The notes under the pieces: model-generated
What the model was told of the DNA's origin: nothing
The model's input: only the letters and a program-made list of their open reading frames with translations
The model's database searches: none
Shown here: piece after piece, positions 16,904 through 25,355 of the stretch
Numbering within the stretch: position 1 is the stretch's first letter
Layout: each line of letters starts with the position of its first letter
Program-made: the position numbers and the translations under genes
Source of the DNA: Anaerolineales bacterium
GTDB lineage: Bacteria > Chloroflexota > Anaerolineae > Anaerolineales > DRMV01
DNA length: 42,353 bases
Direction of reading: 5' to 3'
NCBI GenBank assembly: GCA_027053355.1
Contig: JALUDX010000050.1
Coordinates: forward strand, 270 to 42,622

Positions 16904-17896
16904 ATGCGCATCGGACAAAACCCGGTCAAGGTCAGCCGCCCTCCGCTGCCACCGCCCCAAGAGGTGACGGTGGTGGTGGTCAACTTCATCCCTTACCTGA
17001 GCGGCTACTTTGAGCGCAGCCTGGAAGTGCTCCAGATTAGCCTGGAAAGCCTGTGGGCCAACACCCGCGTGCCCTTTGACCTGCTGGTGTTCGACAACGC
17101 CAGTTGCCCCGAAGTGCGCGACTACCTGCTCGAAGAGCATCGGGCGGGGCGCATCCAATATCTGGTGCTCTCGGAGAAAAACGTCGGCATCCCGGGCGCG
17201 TGGAATTTCGCCTTCCAGGCCGCGCCGGGCAAGTTCGTGGCCTTTGCCGACTACGACATCTACTTTTACCCCGGCTGGTTGGAAGCCCACCTGCAGGTCA
17301 TCGAGACCTTCCCCAAAGTGGGCATGGTGACCGGCACGCCCATCCGCCCGCCGGTGGAGATTTCTTTCAGCACGCTGGCCTGGGCTGAACGCGAGCCAGA
17401 GGCTGCCCTGGAGCGGGGCGTGTTGCAGGGGTGGGAAGACTACCGCGCGCACGTGCTCAGCCTGGGCTTCACGGAAGAAGAAGCCCGCCGCACCTATCGC
17501 GAAGGCGAAGACATCCGCTTGCGCTACCGCGGGCAGGAGGTCTTCGTGGGTGCAGGGCACTTTCAGTTCGTCGCGCCCAAGGCCGTGTTGCAAGAGGTGC
17601 TGCCGCTGCCCCTGCGCCGCGCGATGGGCGACGAACGGCTGTTAGACCGCCGCATCGACGAAAGAGGCTACCTGCGCCTCTGCCTGCCGCGGCGCTACGT
17701 GCAGCATATCGGCAACGTGCCTTCGGAGGAAATTCTGGCGCTGGCGCAAAAGCGCCCCGCCGCGACGCCGCGCCGCATGCCCCCTCGCGGCCGGCGCTGG
17801 CTCTACACGCTGGCCGACTTCCCCCTTGTGCGGCGGGGGCTGCTGTTCCTCTACAACCGCATTTTCCACCTTTACTACAAACGGGTGAGCGAATGA
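16904..17896 (+). CDS. Glycosyltransferase family 2 protein
   Basis: A 330-residue GT-A enzyme. The N-terminal sequence VTVVVVNFIPYLSGY leads to LLVFDNASCPEVRDYL, the NVGIPGAWNFAF motif and the metal-binding FADYDIYFYPGW (Asp-Tyr-Asp as DxD). A longer C-terminal half contains GAGHFQFVAPKAVLQ and GDERLLDRRIDERGY, which fit acceptor binding. The last 40 residues are basic and hydrophobic, suggesting peripheral membrane contact. AAAGG lies 8 bp before ATG 16904. The stop overlaps the next gene by ATGA. Confidence 0.85.
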   Translation: MRIGQNPVKVSRPPLPPPQEVTVVVVNFIPYLSGYFERSLEVLQISLESLWANTRVPFDLLVFDNASCPEVRDYLLEEHRAGRIQYLVLSEKNVGIPGAWNFAFQAAPGKFVAFADYDIYFYPGWLEAHLQVIETFPKVGMVTGTPIRPPVEISFSTLAWAEREPEAALERGVLQGWEDYRAHVLSLGFTEEEARRTYREGEDIRLRYRGQEVFVGAGHFQFVAPKAVLQEVLPLPLRRAMGDERLLDRRIDERGYLRLCLPRRYVQHIGNVPSEEILALAQKRPAATPRRMPPRGRRWLYTLADFPLVRRGLLFLYNRIFHLYYKRVSE

Positions 17897-19350
17897 GCAC
17901 GCCTCGCGTGATGATCAGCGCCGACCATGGCCTGGCCGTGGTTTACTTTTTGCAAAGCGACGTGGTCGCCCGCTTGTTGGCGGCGGGTGTGGAAGTGGTG
18001 TTGCTCACCGACGACGCCCTTACCCAGCGGCTGGCAGCCCGTTTCGGCCGACCGGGGCTGATTTTCGAAGGGCTGCGACTGGCACAGGTGCAGCGGTACT
18101 TCCACGAGGAAAACTACCGCCTGCAATGGTGGCTGCAATTCTTCCGCCGTGCGGGCGCTTCTAACCGCATCAACCTGGAGGCCGTGGAAAGTTACATCCG
18201 CCAGGTGGAGGCCGAAGCCCACGGCAGGCGCAAGGCTTTGATGCCCGCGGCCAAGGCGGTGGTCGGCGTGCTGCGGCGCAGCAAGGCCGCCCGACAGGCG
18301 CTGGTGCGGCTGCAACGGCGCTTCACCCCCCACCTTTACGACGACCTTTTCGCCCGCTACCGCCCGCAAATGGTCATTGCCGCTACCCCCGGCTGGCGCG
18401 ACGACCGCTACCTGCTGCGCGACGCCGCCGCGGCCGGCATCCCCACCGCCGCGGTCATCGTGGGCTGGGATAATTCCAGCAGTTACAGCCTGCCCGGCGC
18501 GCCGGTGGATCACATCACCTGCTGGTCGGAAATCCAGAAAGAGGAACTGGTGCTGGGCTCGGATTGGCAGCCGGAGCGCGTCCACATCGGGGGCATCCCT
18601 TCCTACGATGGCTATTTTCTGCGCCGCTGGGAAATGCCGCGGGAAGATTACTTCCGCCTGCACTGCCTCGACCCGGAACGCAAACTCATCGCCTACGCGG
18701 CCAGTTTCATCACTTTTTCGCCCAACATCCAAAACGTGGAAGCGTTAGCCCATCTGGTGGCCGACGACGCGCTGGACTACCCCGCCCAGTTGCTAATTCG
18801 CCTGCACCCCAACCATTTTTTGGAAAACGTGCCCCGCTTTACCCGCGAGCGGGAGCAAATCATGGCGCTGGCGCGGGAACTCCCCCATGTGCACGTGGTG
18901 GAGCCGGTGTCGCTGGGCGGCTCGTTGGGCTACTATTCCGGCGAAGATATGCCCGAAAAGTCGTCCATGATGCGCCATGCCGATGTGTTCACCACGGTGT
19001 ATTCCACCATGGTGGTGGAGACCGCCATCCACGACACGCCGGTGGTCAGCGTGTGCATCGACCACCCCACGGGCTGGGAAGACAACTTCTACCTGCCCCT
19101 TTCGCAAATTGGCGGCTGGCCGACGCATTCCCGCTTTCGGGCGTCGGGCGCCGGGAAGGTGGTCTACGACCAGGCAAGCCTGCGGGAAGCCCTGAACGCC
19201 TACCTCCACCGGCCCCAGGCCGAGGCCGAGGCTCGCCGGGCCTTCATTCGGCGGGAATGCACGTTTACCGACGGCAGCGCAGGCCTGCGAACGGCGGCGT
19301 TCTTCCTCGATTTGTTGGGGATCAGCGATGGGAAAGCCCCTCACTCCTGA
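17893..19350 (+). CDS. GT-B-like glycosyl/glycerophosphotransferase family protein
   Basis: A 485-residue protein, last of the coupled glycan genes. It has two Rossmann-like halves. The N-terminal half starts RVMISADHGLAVVYFLQSD. The C-terminal half has LLIRLHPNHFLENVPRF and the segment DVFTTVYSTMVVETAIHDTPVVSV. That Ser/Thr-Glu-hydrophobic pattern is shared by CDP-glycerol glycerophosphotransferases, KpsS-like transferases and UDP-sugar epimerases. WDNSSSYSLPG is another conserved-looking stretch. A transferase role in surface polymer synthesis is inferred; I cannot assign the donor. It overlaps the next gene by 23 bp. Confidence 0.68.
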   Translation: MSTPRVMISADHGLAVVYFLQSDVVARLLAAGVEVVLLTDDALTQRLAARFGRPGLIFEGLRLAQVQRYFHEENYRLQWWLQFFRRAGASNRINLEAVESYIRQVEAEAHGRRKALMPAAKAVVGVLRRSKAARQALVRLQRRFTPHLYDDLFARYRPQMVIAATPGWRDDRYLLRDAAAAGIPTAAVIVGWDNSSSYSLPGAPVDHITCWSEIQKEELVLGSDWQPERVHIGGIPSYDGYFLRRWEMPREDYFRLHCLDPERKLIAYAASFITFSPNIQNVEALAHLVADDALDYPAQLLIRLHPNHFLENVPRFTREREQIMALARELPHVHVVEPVSLGGSLGYYSGEDMPEKSSMMRHADVFTTVYSTMVVETAIHDTPVVSVCIDHPTGWEDNFYLPLSQIGGWPTHSRFRASGAGKVVYDQASLREALNAYLHRPQAEAEARRAFIRRECTFTDGSAGLRTAAFFLDLLGISDGKAPHS

Positions 19351-19825
19351 CGATTTGGCGGCTTATTTGGCCGCGTACGGCATCCGCGGCGAGGTTTTGC
19401 GGCTTAGCCGCCCCACGCCCACGGTCGCGGCCGCGGCCGAGGTGATGGGGGTGTCGCCTGAGCAGATTCTCAAAACCGTGGTGTTCATGGTTGCCGACCG
19501 GCCGGTGTTGGTGATTGCTCGCGGCTTAGGGCGCATCGACACCCGCGCTTTGGCCCGGCAGTTGGGGGTGCCGCGCAAGGCGATTCGGGTGGCGAAGCCC
19601 GCGGAGGTGCTGGAAGCCACGGGCTACCCGGCAGGCGGGGTGCCGCCGGTGGGGCATCGCCAGGCCTTGCCCATCCTGGTGGATCGGCAGGTGCTGGATC
19701 TTCCGTTGGCGTATGCGGGGGGCGGCGCGGTCAGTGCGTTGCTGCGCATTGCCCCGGCTGATTTGCTGGCCGCCACCCGCGCCACGGTGGTCGACGTGCA
19801 ACCCGCGGCTGCCTCTGGCGAGTGA
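19328..19825 (+). CDS. YbaK/EbsC-type aminoacyl-tRNA deacylase
   Basis: A 165-residue single-domain protein of the YbaK/ProX superfamily, which hydrolyses mischarged aminoacyl-tRNA in trans. It contains the family signatures QILKTVVFMVADRPVLVI (with the conserved Lys), a region like the deacylase G-(Y/V)xxGG-xPxG loop (GYPAGGVPPVGHRQ) and ILVDRQVLDLPLAYAGGG. The length matches the family. ATG 19328 lies within the previous gene, so it is translated at the end of the glycan operon although its function is unrelated. Which tRNA it edits cannot be told. Confidence 0.88.
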   Translation: MGKPLTPDDLAAYLAAYGIRGEVLRLSRPTPTVAAAAEVMGVSPEQILKTVVFMVADRPVLVIARGLGRIDTRALARQLGVPRKAIRVAKPAEVLEATGYPAGGVPPVGHRQALPILVDRQVLDLPLAYAGGGAVSALLRIAPADLLAATRATVVDVQPAAASGE

Positions 19826-19971
19826 CCCACGCGCCTGAGTAACCAAGCAACCAGCCACTTAACCCTTTAGCACCTCTCCTCTTCCCGCATCCCGGCTCAC
19901 GCCTTGACCTTCCGCTTTCTGTGTCTTCTGTGGTTTTCTGCCTGCGTCATCCGTAAAGGCTGAACAGTTAC
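19826..19971 (-). repeat. Truncated mobile-element copy E6
   Basis: A reverse-orientation copy of the E2/E8/E9 interior (GTAACCAAGCAACCAGCC, TTCCCGCATCCCGG, TTCTGTGTCTTCTGTGG) ending in GGCTGAACAGTTAC at 19958-19971. The other half and any target duplication are missing, so the copy is presumably deleted up to the stop of the deacylase gene. It ends 30 bp before ATG 20002. Confidence 0.75.
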
Positions 19972-20001
19972 CCGGCAACCACGCCCTTGGGGAGCGCCAT
20001 C

Positions 20002-22956
20002 ATGAGGAAAAACTTGCTCTGGTTTGGATGGAGCCTCTTAGCCACGGTCGCGGCGCTGTTTTGGTTGGTTTATTTTGTGCGTCAGTCGTGGTGGGCCGCG
20101 CCGTACACGGTGGCCTACCGGGTTTACCGGGGTGGGCTGATTGTGGGGTTGGGGGTGGGCGTGGCCGCGCTTTGGGTTTGGGCTTGCCCCCCTTGCCGTA
20201 GGCGCTGGCCGCGCCTTGCCCGGCTGGGTGAGAACTGGCTGCTGCAGCCCGCCTGGCTGCGTTTTTGGGCGGTGGCGGCCTGGTTGAGCACGGGCGCGGC
20301 TTTGCTCCCCCCCCAGCCGGATTTTTTGGGCCTGCCCCAGTGGAAGTACAGCCTGCTTTGGTGGCGCTGGCTGGCCGTAGTGGCCTGGGCCGCATGGGGG
20401 ATGGGGCTGTGGGCCCAGCGGGGGCGCTTGCCCCGGCTTGCTTTGCCCGAACGCCGCGGCGCGGGGTGGGTGCTCGTTGGCCTGGGCTTGACCTTTGGGC
20501 TTTTGGCCGTCACCGGGCTGGGGTGGAAGCGAGCGCTTTACTGGCAGGGCGTGGGGGTGCCGGTGACCAGTGGCGAAGTGTGGCTGGTGCTCACTGTGGC
20601 GGCGGGGGTGGTCATTTTGGGGCGCTGGGTGGGGCGCCGTTTTGGTAGGCGGTTGCACGCGACCGACGGGGCGGTGTTTCTGTTCCTCTGGGCGCTGACC
20701 TTTGTCGTCTGGATGAGCACGCCGCCTACCCCCAGTTATTTCCAGCCGCCCTCTTTCCCACCTAACGAGCAGCACTATTTGGCTTCGGATGCCGCTTATT
20801 TCGCGCTGGGCGCCAACCAGGGGCGGCTGGGCTACGGCTACTTTTCCAGCGCGGCTTTTCCTCATGGTTTGCCCACCGTGGCCCATCAGGGGTTGGCCGG
20901 TCTGCTGGCGCTTTTACACCTGGTGACGACAGATTTTGGGCGTGTTACCGCCTTGTGGGTGTTACTGTTGGCCTTGACCCCGCCGCTGCTTTACCTGCTG
21001 GCTGCGCTTGGCTATTCGCGCGGCAGCGGGCTGTTGCTGGCCGGGTTGGCCATCGTGCGGGAATACAACGTCATCGCCTACGCTCATCGCTTTCGCGTGG
21101 CCGCCCACGTCAAAATTTGGCTCACAGAACCGCTGCTACGGGAAATTTTGGTGCTGCTGACGTTGAGCGCGCTTTTGTTCGTGCAGCAGCCGCAGCGTCG
21201 CAAGGGTTGGCTTTGGGCTGCTGGTGCGCTTTTGGGCCTGGCTTATCTGGTGCGGCGGGAGAGCGAAGTGCTCATTGTGCTAGCCGTGCTGTTGCTTGCT
21301 TTTGAGGTGTTGCGCCAGCGCGTGGGCGGATGGCGGCAAGGTGCGGTTTTGGTAGGAGTGCTCCTTGTGGGGTGGCTTGCCGTTTTAGAGCCGTGGCACG
21401 CGCGGGCCGTCGTTGAGGCGCAGCGCCTTCCTTTTGAGAGGTATCGTAACGGAAGTCGACTTTTCTGGCTTTCTGCCGTCGAGCGGGCGCTTTGGCCTTC
21501 TTTCCGGCCTGAGGTGTTTGCCCTGGCGTCCCCTACGCCCACCACAGGCACGCTGGCTTCCACACCAACGGCTAAGCCCACGGTGACGAGGCCTGCTCCT
21601 ACGGCTACACCCACGGCTGCGGCAACGAAAGCGTCGCCCACGGTTGTGCCCACGGCCTCCACGGCTACACCCACGGCTGCGGCAACGAAAGCGTCGCCCA
21701 CGGTTGCGCCCACGGCCTCCACGGCTACACCCACGGCTGCGGCAACGAAAGCGTCGCCCACGGTTGCGCCCAGCCCGACCGCCGTAGCCGCAATAGCCAC
21801 GGTTGCCCCTACGGCTACGCCCTTGCCGCCCTCGGCTTCGCTGAGCGCTAAACTTCGCCATTGGCACGGTCAATTGTTGTTCAACGTTTTGGATCTCAGC
21901 GTGCGCAATGGCCTGGCGCTTTTGTTCGCCTTCCCTCCCGACGCTGAGTTTTACTCCGTGTACGACACTTTGTGGCGTCATCGCCCCCTTTGGGGCAAGA
22001 GCCTGGACGCGCCGTGGCGGCCTTTTACCCCCGGCATGGCGGTAGTGTGGTTGTTCAACGTGGGCCTCGTGGCTTTGGGTGTGGCTGCGCTGTGGCGGAA
22101 GATGCCCGCGGCTGTCGTGGCGCCAGTTTCGACGGCCTTGGTTTATTTGGGGGCGACCGCGGTGGGGCGCGATGCGGGGGGGCGGTACGTGTTGCCTTTT
22201 GATTGGGTGCTCCCGCTTTTCTACGCGGTGGGCTGGATGGTGTTGTTGCGTGAAGGCGCCAAACTGACCCGCTGGTCGTGGCCACAGTGGTGGCGTTCGC
22301 CGTGGGTGCCGACAAGCGCGGCGAATGGCCGTCGCGGTTGGTGGCTGGGCGGCGGCATTGTGCTGCTGGCCCTGGCGATGCTCGCACTGGAATTCGGCGC
22401 GATGGGTTGGGTGGCTTTTTCAGGCCAGGATGGCGCGGCCCAATGGCCGGGCACCGCGCCACCCCGCTGGCGTCCCGTCACCAACGAGGAATTTTTGACC
22501 CGTCTGGATCAACGCCACGCGTGGGACGATTTGCCCTGGCCGCGCGCGGCGGTGGCTCAGGCCTTGAAGCAAGGATCGGTGGTGGCCGGGTGGGGGTATC
22601 TTTTCTATCCTCGTTATGTGGCGCAGCCCCGGTTGTGTGGCGATTTGTGCCGAGGGTTTTCCCTCACTCAGCCGACGCTTTTCTTCGACGGTTTGGTGGG
22701 GGCCAGCAGGCCCCTGCATTTCGTGCTCCCCGGCAGCCCTTCGCCGCCACGCCTGGCCGATGGCACCGAGATGCTTGTGCTGTATTGCCCTCAAACGGTT
22801 GTCCCTCACAAAACGTTTTCACTTCATGCCTATCATCGTGCGGTGGCTTTGATCACCGTGCGCCGCGAGCATGGCCTGCCCGTGGGGCACCGGGTGTTCC
22901 TCGCTAACCCGACCGATTTGCAACAATGCGCGGCCGCGGCGCAGGCGCGGCGTTAG
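20002..22956 (+). CDS. Large GT-C-like polytopic membrane protein with Thr/Pro repeat loop
   Basis: A 984-residue protein. ATG 20002 has GGAG 7 bp upstream; a TTG at 19987 is less likely. Roughly 12-15 hydrophobic segments are split into an N-terminal set (about 5-490) and a C-terminal set (about 620-820). Between them is a hydrophilic Ala/Thr/Pro loop (about 515-610) containing three copies of a 20-residue repeat. YLASDAAYFALGANQGRLGYG in an extracytoplasmic loop resembles the acidic site of GT39/PMT-like enzymes. A soluble C-terminal domain (about 830-984) follows. The substrate is unknown and membrane glycosyltransferase is an inference. The upstream repeat copy E6 ends in its leader region. 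Confidence 0.72.
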   Translation: MRKNLLWFGWSLLATVAALFWLVYFVRQSWWAAPYTVAYRVYRGGLIVGLGVGVAALWVWACPPCRRRWPRLARLGENWLLQPAWLRFWAVAAWLSTGAALLPPQPDFLGLPQWKYSLLWWRWLAVVAWAAWGMGLWAQRGRLPRLALPERRGAGWVLVGLGLTFGLLAVTGLGWKRALYWQGVGVPVTSGEVWLVLTVAAGVVILGRWVGRRFGRRLHATDGAVFLFLWALTFVVWMSTPPTPSYFQPPSFPPNEQHYLASDAAYFALGANQGRLGYGYFSSAAFPHGLPTVAHQGLAGLLALLHLVTTDFGRVTALWVLLLALTPPLLYLLAALGYSRGSGLLLAGLAIVREYNVIAYAHRFRVAAHVKIWLTEPLLREILVLLTLSALLFVQQPQRRKGWLWAAGALLGLAYLVRRESEVLIVLAVLLLAFEVLRQRVGGWRQGAVLVGVLLVGWLAVLEPWHARAVVEAQRLPFERYRNGSRLFWLSAVERALWPSFRPEVFALASPTPTTGTLASTPTAKPTVTRPAPTATPTAAATKASPTVVPTASTATPTAAATKASPTVAPTASTATPTAAATKASPTVAPSPTAVAAIATVAPTATPLPPSASLSAKLRHWHGQLLFNVLDLSVRNGLALLFAFPPDAEFYSVYDTLWRHRPLWGKSLDAPWRPFTPGMAVVWLFNVGLVALGVAALWRKMPAAVVAPVSTALVYLGATAVGRDAGGRYVLPFDWVLPLFYAVGWMVLLREGAKLTRWSWPQWWRSPWVPTSAANGRRGWWLGGGIVLLALAMLALEFGAMGWVAFSGQDGAAQWPGTAPPRWRPVTNEEFLTRLDQRHAWDDLPWPRAAVAQALKQGSVVAGWGYLFYPRYVAQPRLCGDLCRGFSLTQPTLFFDGLVGASRPLHFVLPGSPSPPRLADGTEMLVLYCPQTVVPHKTFSLHAYHRAVALITVRREHGLPVGHRVFLANPTDLQQCAAAAQARR
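21601..21780 (+). repeat. Three 60-bp tandem repeats inside the GT-C-like gene
   Basis: Period 60 bp with copies at 21601, 21661 and 21721. The first two differ at one position, and the third diverges only in its last 8 bp. Each copy encodes TATPTAAATKASPTV(V/A)PTAS, residues 534-593, in the long loop. The period is a multiple of 3, so copy-number change keeps the frame. Confidence 0.95.
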
Positions 22957-23014
22957 GCGGTGCGGCAGGGGGCTTTCGATCTGCGAATCACATAGCCCCT
23001 TCGTTAGAGAATTT

Positions 23015-23282
23015 GAACTGTTCAGCCACAAGGGAATAGACCCCCGGATAGCACGGATAGCCACGGGTATACACGGATTTTTGGGTGCCAGGGTCGCCAA
23101 CGAAGTTAATGCGAAGATGCGAAAAGGGCAAAGGCAAAGAACGCAAGGTTGACGCTCTCGTAATCCCCCCGCTTCCCGCTTCCCGCTTCCCGCTTTCTGT
23201 GTTTTCTGTGCCTCCTCTGTGTCTTCTATGTTTCCTTGTCCGCAGAATCTGCGGTTTCTTCCTGCTCAGGCGGAGCCGTGAC
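23015..23282 (-). mobile_element. MITE-like element E7 with perfect 8-bp target duplication
   Basis: A 268-bp element with ends GAACTGTTCAGCC (left) and AGCCGTGAC (right, degenerate). It is flanked by the perfect direct repeat GAGAATTT at 23007-23014 and 23283-23290. The interior has the ACACGGATTTTT / TCGCCAACG motifs in reverse orientation and a (CCCGCTT)4 tract at 23168-23195. It has pushed a terminator-like hairpin (23326-23361) away from the upstream gene. Confidence 0.82.
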
Positions 23283-23291
23283 GAGAATTTG

Positions 23292-23300
23292 TGATAAAAT
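23292..23300 (+). promoter_or_regulatory. Weak extended -10-like sequence before the MFS gene
   Basis: TGATAAAAT fits an extended -10 (TGnTAnAAT) and lies upstream of both the hairpin at 23326 and element E8. No clear -35 is present. If it is a promoter for the MFS gene, E8 now sits between it and the start codon. Confidence 0.25.
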
Positions 23301-23325
23301 TCAGGGCAATCTACCTACCCTTGCT

Positions 23326-23361
23326 CTCTGGTGGCGCGAACAACCCCCAGAGACGTTTTTT
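23326..23361 (+). terminator. Probable rho-independent terminator
   Basis: CTCTGGTGG and CCCCCAGAG form a 9-bp stem with one mismatch and a 9-nt loop, followed after 3 nt by six T residues. It probably terminates the 984-residue membrane-protein gene. Without E7 and its duplication the distance from the stop codon would be about 94 nt instead of about 370. An attenuator for the MFS gene is an alternative. Confidence 0.65.
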
Positions 23362-23372
23362 GTTCCCTCATG

Positions 23373-23639
23373 GTAACCGTTCAACCTTGGGGAAGCAGCC
23401 CACGGATGAACGCGGATGATGGCAGATAGACGCGGATTTTAGGGTGCCGAGGGCACCGGGAGAGGCACCGGAGTAACCAAGCAACCAACCACCCAACCAA
23501 CCACCCAACCAACCACCCAACCCTTTAGCACCACACCTCTTCCCGCATCCCGGATTACGCTTTGACTTCCCGCTTTCTGTGTCTTCTGTGGTTTTCTGGC
23601 TACGTCATCCGCAGTGTCTCTTTGAGGCCGAACAGTTAC
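23373..23639 (-). mobile_element. MITE-like element E8 upstream of the MFS gene
   Basis: A 267-bp element with ends GTAACCGTTCAACC and GGCCGAACAGTTAC (23626-23639), flanked by CCCTCATG (23365-23372) and CCCTCGTG (23640-23647), a 7/8 direct repeat. The interior is the reverse complement of the E2/E9 type. It has been expanded by a 12-bp tandem (CAACCAACCACC, three copies, 23482-23517). It ends 30 bp before the chosen MFS start. Confidence 0.85.
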
Positions 23640-23668
23640 CCCTCGTGCAGAGAAACGGAGTGTATCGC

Positions 23669-25042
23669 GTGCCGAAAAACAACACCAGCCGTATTTTGAG
23701 CCTTCTCTTTTTGGGCGTGCTCATGGCCGCCCTGGATATCGCCATCATCGGGCCCGCCCTCCCGGCCATCCGGGACGCTTTCCAGGCCACCGACCGGGCC
23801 GTGGTGTGGGTGTTCACCACTTACTTGCTGTTCAATCTCATTGGCACGCCCATCATGGCCAAACTTTCCGACCGGTTAGGCCGGCGAGATGTGTACATTG
23901 CCGACGTGCTGCTCTTCGTGCTCGGGTCGGTGGTCGTGGCTTTGGCGCCCAGCCTGTGGTGGGTGATTGTGGGGCGGGGCATTCAGGGCTTTGGTGCGGG
24001 GGGCATTTTCCCTGTGGCCGCGGCGGTCATTGGCGACACCTTCCCGCCCGAACGCCGCGGCCGGGCTTTGGGCATCATCGGCTCGGTGTTTGGGGTGGCC
24101 TTTTTGGTAGGGCCGGTGCTGGCCGGGGTGGTGCTCCACTATTTTTCGTGGCACATGCTGTTCTGGGGGCCGGTGCCTTTTGCTCTGGTGCTGATTCCCC
24201 TGGCCTGGCGGTGGCTTCCCGCTCAGGGCACCCCGGCGCGCGGCAGGATGGACGCGCTGGGCATGGCCATGTTGGCCGGGGTGCTGGCCGCGCTGGCCTT
24301 TGCCCTCAACCAATTGGATGCCAAACATCTGGCGGCCAGCCTTCGCTCCCCCCAGGTGGTGTTGCCCCTGGCCTTGGGCGTGCTTTTGTTGTTTGTGCTG
24401 GCCAAGGTAGAGCGCGAAGCCGACGACCCGATCATCCATCCTGCTTTGTTTGGCAGCCGCCAACTGCTGTTGGCCAACGCGTTAGCCTTTGGCGCGGGGG
24501 TCATCGAGGGGAGTACGGTGTTTATCCCGGCGTTGTTGGTGGCCGCGTTTGGCGTCAGCGAATCGCGAGCCAGTTTTATGCTTTTGCCCATGGTGGCCAC
24601 CCTTTCGGTGGGTGCGCCGCTGTTCGGCCACGGCCTCGACCGGGTCGGTTCGCGCCTGGTGATTATCGTCGGCACCCTGTTGGCCGCGCTGGGCACCCTG
24701 GCCCTGGGCTTTTTCTCGCTGACGCCGACCGTGTTTTACCTGGCCGCGGCCGCAATTGGCTTTGGGCTTTCGGCCTTGCTCGGTGCGCCGCTCCGCTACA
24801 TCATGCTGGGGGAGGCACCCCGCAGCGAGCGAGCGGCCGCGCAGGCCTTGATTGCGGTGATGACCAAAGTGGGTCAGATGCTGGCCGCCGCGGCCGTGGG
24901 CGCGGTGGCTGCCAGCATGGGCGGCGGCGCGGTGGGCTACAGCGCGTCGTTTCAGGTGTTGGGCGGCGTGGCTTTGCTCCTTTTTGTCCTGGCGCTTTTC
25001 CTCAAGCGCCGGCATGAGGAAGTGGCTACCCGCCAGGCCTAA
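23669..25042 (+). CDS. MFS transporter, DHA2 (EmrB/QacA)-like
   Basis: A 457-residue transporter with about 12-14 transmembrane helices. Motif A is KLSDRLGRRDVY, motif B lies in IVGRGIQGFGAGG, and motif C is GVAFLVGPVLAG, the antiporter signature. MAALDIAIIGPALPAIRDAF in helix 1 is the typical D1 motif of drug:H+ antiporters. The likely role is export of a hydrophobic or cationic compound driven by proton motive force; the substrate is unknown. GTG 23669 is preferred because GGAG lies 8 bp upstream. GTG 23645, in frame and inside the E8 target duplication, corresponds to an ATG in the left duplicate and could be the ancestral start. It is a single gene between two inverted repeat elements. 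Confidence 0.9.
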   Translation: MPKNNTSRILSLLFLGVLMAALDIAIIGPALPAIRDAFQATDRAVVWVFTTYLLFNLIGTPIMAKLSDRLGRRDVYIADVLLFVLGSVVVALAPSLWWVIVGRGIQGFGAGGIFPVAAAVIGDTFPPERRGRALGIIGSVFGVAFLVGPVLAGVVLHYFSWHMLFWGPVPFALVLIPLAWRWLPAQGTPARGRMDALGMAMLAGVLAALAFALNQLDAKHLAASLRSPQVVLPLALGVLLLFVLAKVEREADDPIIHPALFGSRQLLLANALAFGAGVIEGSTVFIPALLVAAFGVSESRASFMLLPMVATLSVGAPLFGHGLDRVGSRLVIIVGTLLAALGTLALGFFSLTPTVFYLAAAAIGFGLSALLGAPLRYIMLGEAPRSERAAAQALIAVMTKVGQMLAAAAVGAVAASMGGGAVGYSASFQVLGGVALLLFVLALFLKRRHEEVATRQA

Positions 25043-25052
25043 CGCGCCCCGT

Positions 25053-25100
25053 GGCGGCGAGGGCTACCTTCGCCCTCGTCGCCGCCTCGGTCGCTTTTCT
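25053..25100 (+). terminator. Terminator-like hairpin after the MFS gene
   Basis: GGCGGCGAGGGC (25053-25064) pairs with GCCCTCGTCGCCGCC (25072-25086), allowing one G-U pair and a small bulge. A short T-rich stretch (TCGCTTTTCT) follows, 10 bp after the MFS stop. Confidence 0.55.
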
Positions 25101-25114
25101 GGGGGAATTGCCGG

Positions 25115-25347
25115 AGAGCCTCGAAGACACACTGCGGATGACGCAGACCGAAAACCACAGAAGACACAGAAAGCGGGATGTCAAGGCGTGATCCGGGATG
25201 CGGGAAGAGGCGAGGCGCCAAAGGGTTGGGCGGCTGGTTGCTTGGTTACTCGGGTGCTTCTCCTGGTGCCCTCGGCGCCTAAAATCCGCGTCTATCCGCC
25301 ATCATCCGCGTTCATCCGTGGGCGGTTTTCCAACGGCTGAACCGTCC
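25115..25347 (+). mobile_element. MITE-like element E9 downstream of the MFS gene
   Basis: A 233-bp element flanked by the perfect direct repeat ATTGCCGG (25107-25114 and 25348-25355). The left end is eroded to AGAGCCTC and the right end is GGCTGAACCGTCC. The interior (AAAACCACAGAAGACACAG, GTGATCCGGGATGCGGG, CGCCATCATCCGCGTTC) matches E8 in opposite orientation and E2 in the same orientation. Confidence 0.83.
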
Positions 25348-25355
25348 ATTGCCGG

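Noticed and set aside
22968-22999. Hairpin right after the 984-residue protein gene
   Set aside because: Short AGCCCC stem with large loop and no T-tract; the hairpin at 23326 is a better terminator.
23482-23521. 12-bp tandem as an iteron or protein-binding array
   Set aside because: It is an expansion inside element E8, matching a single unit in the other copies; no replication gene is nearby.
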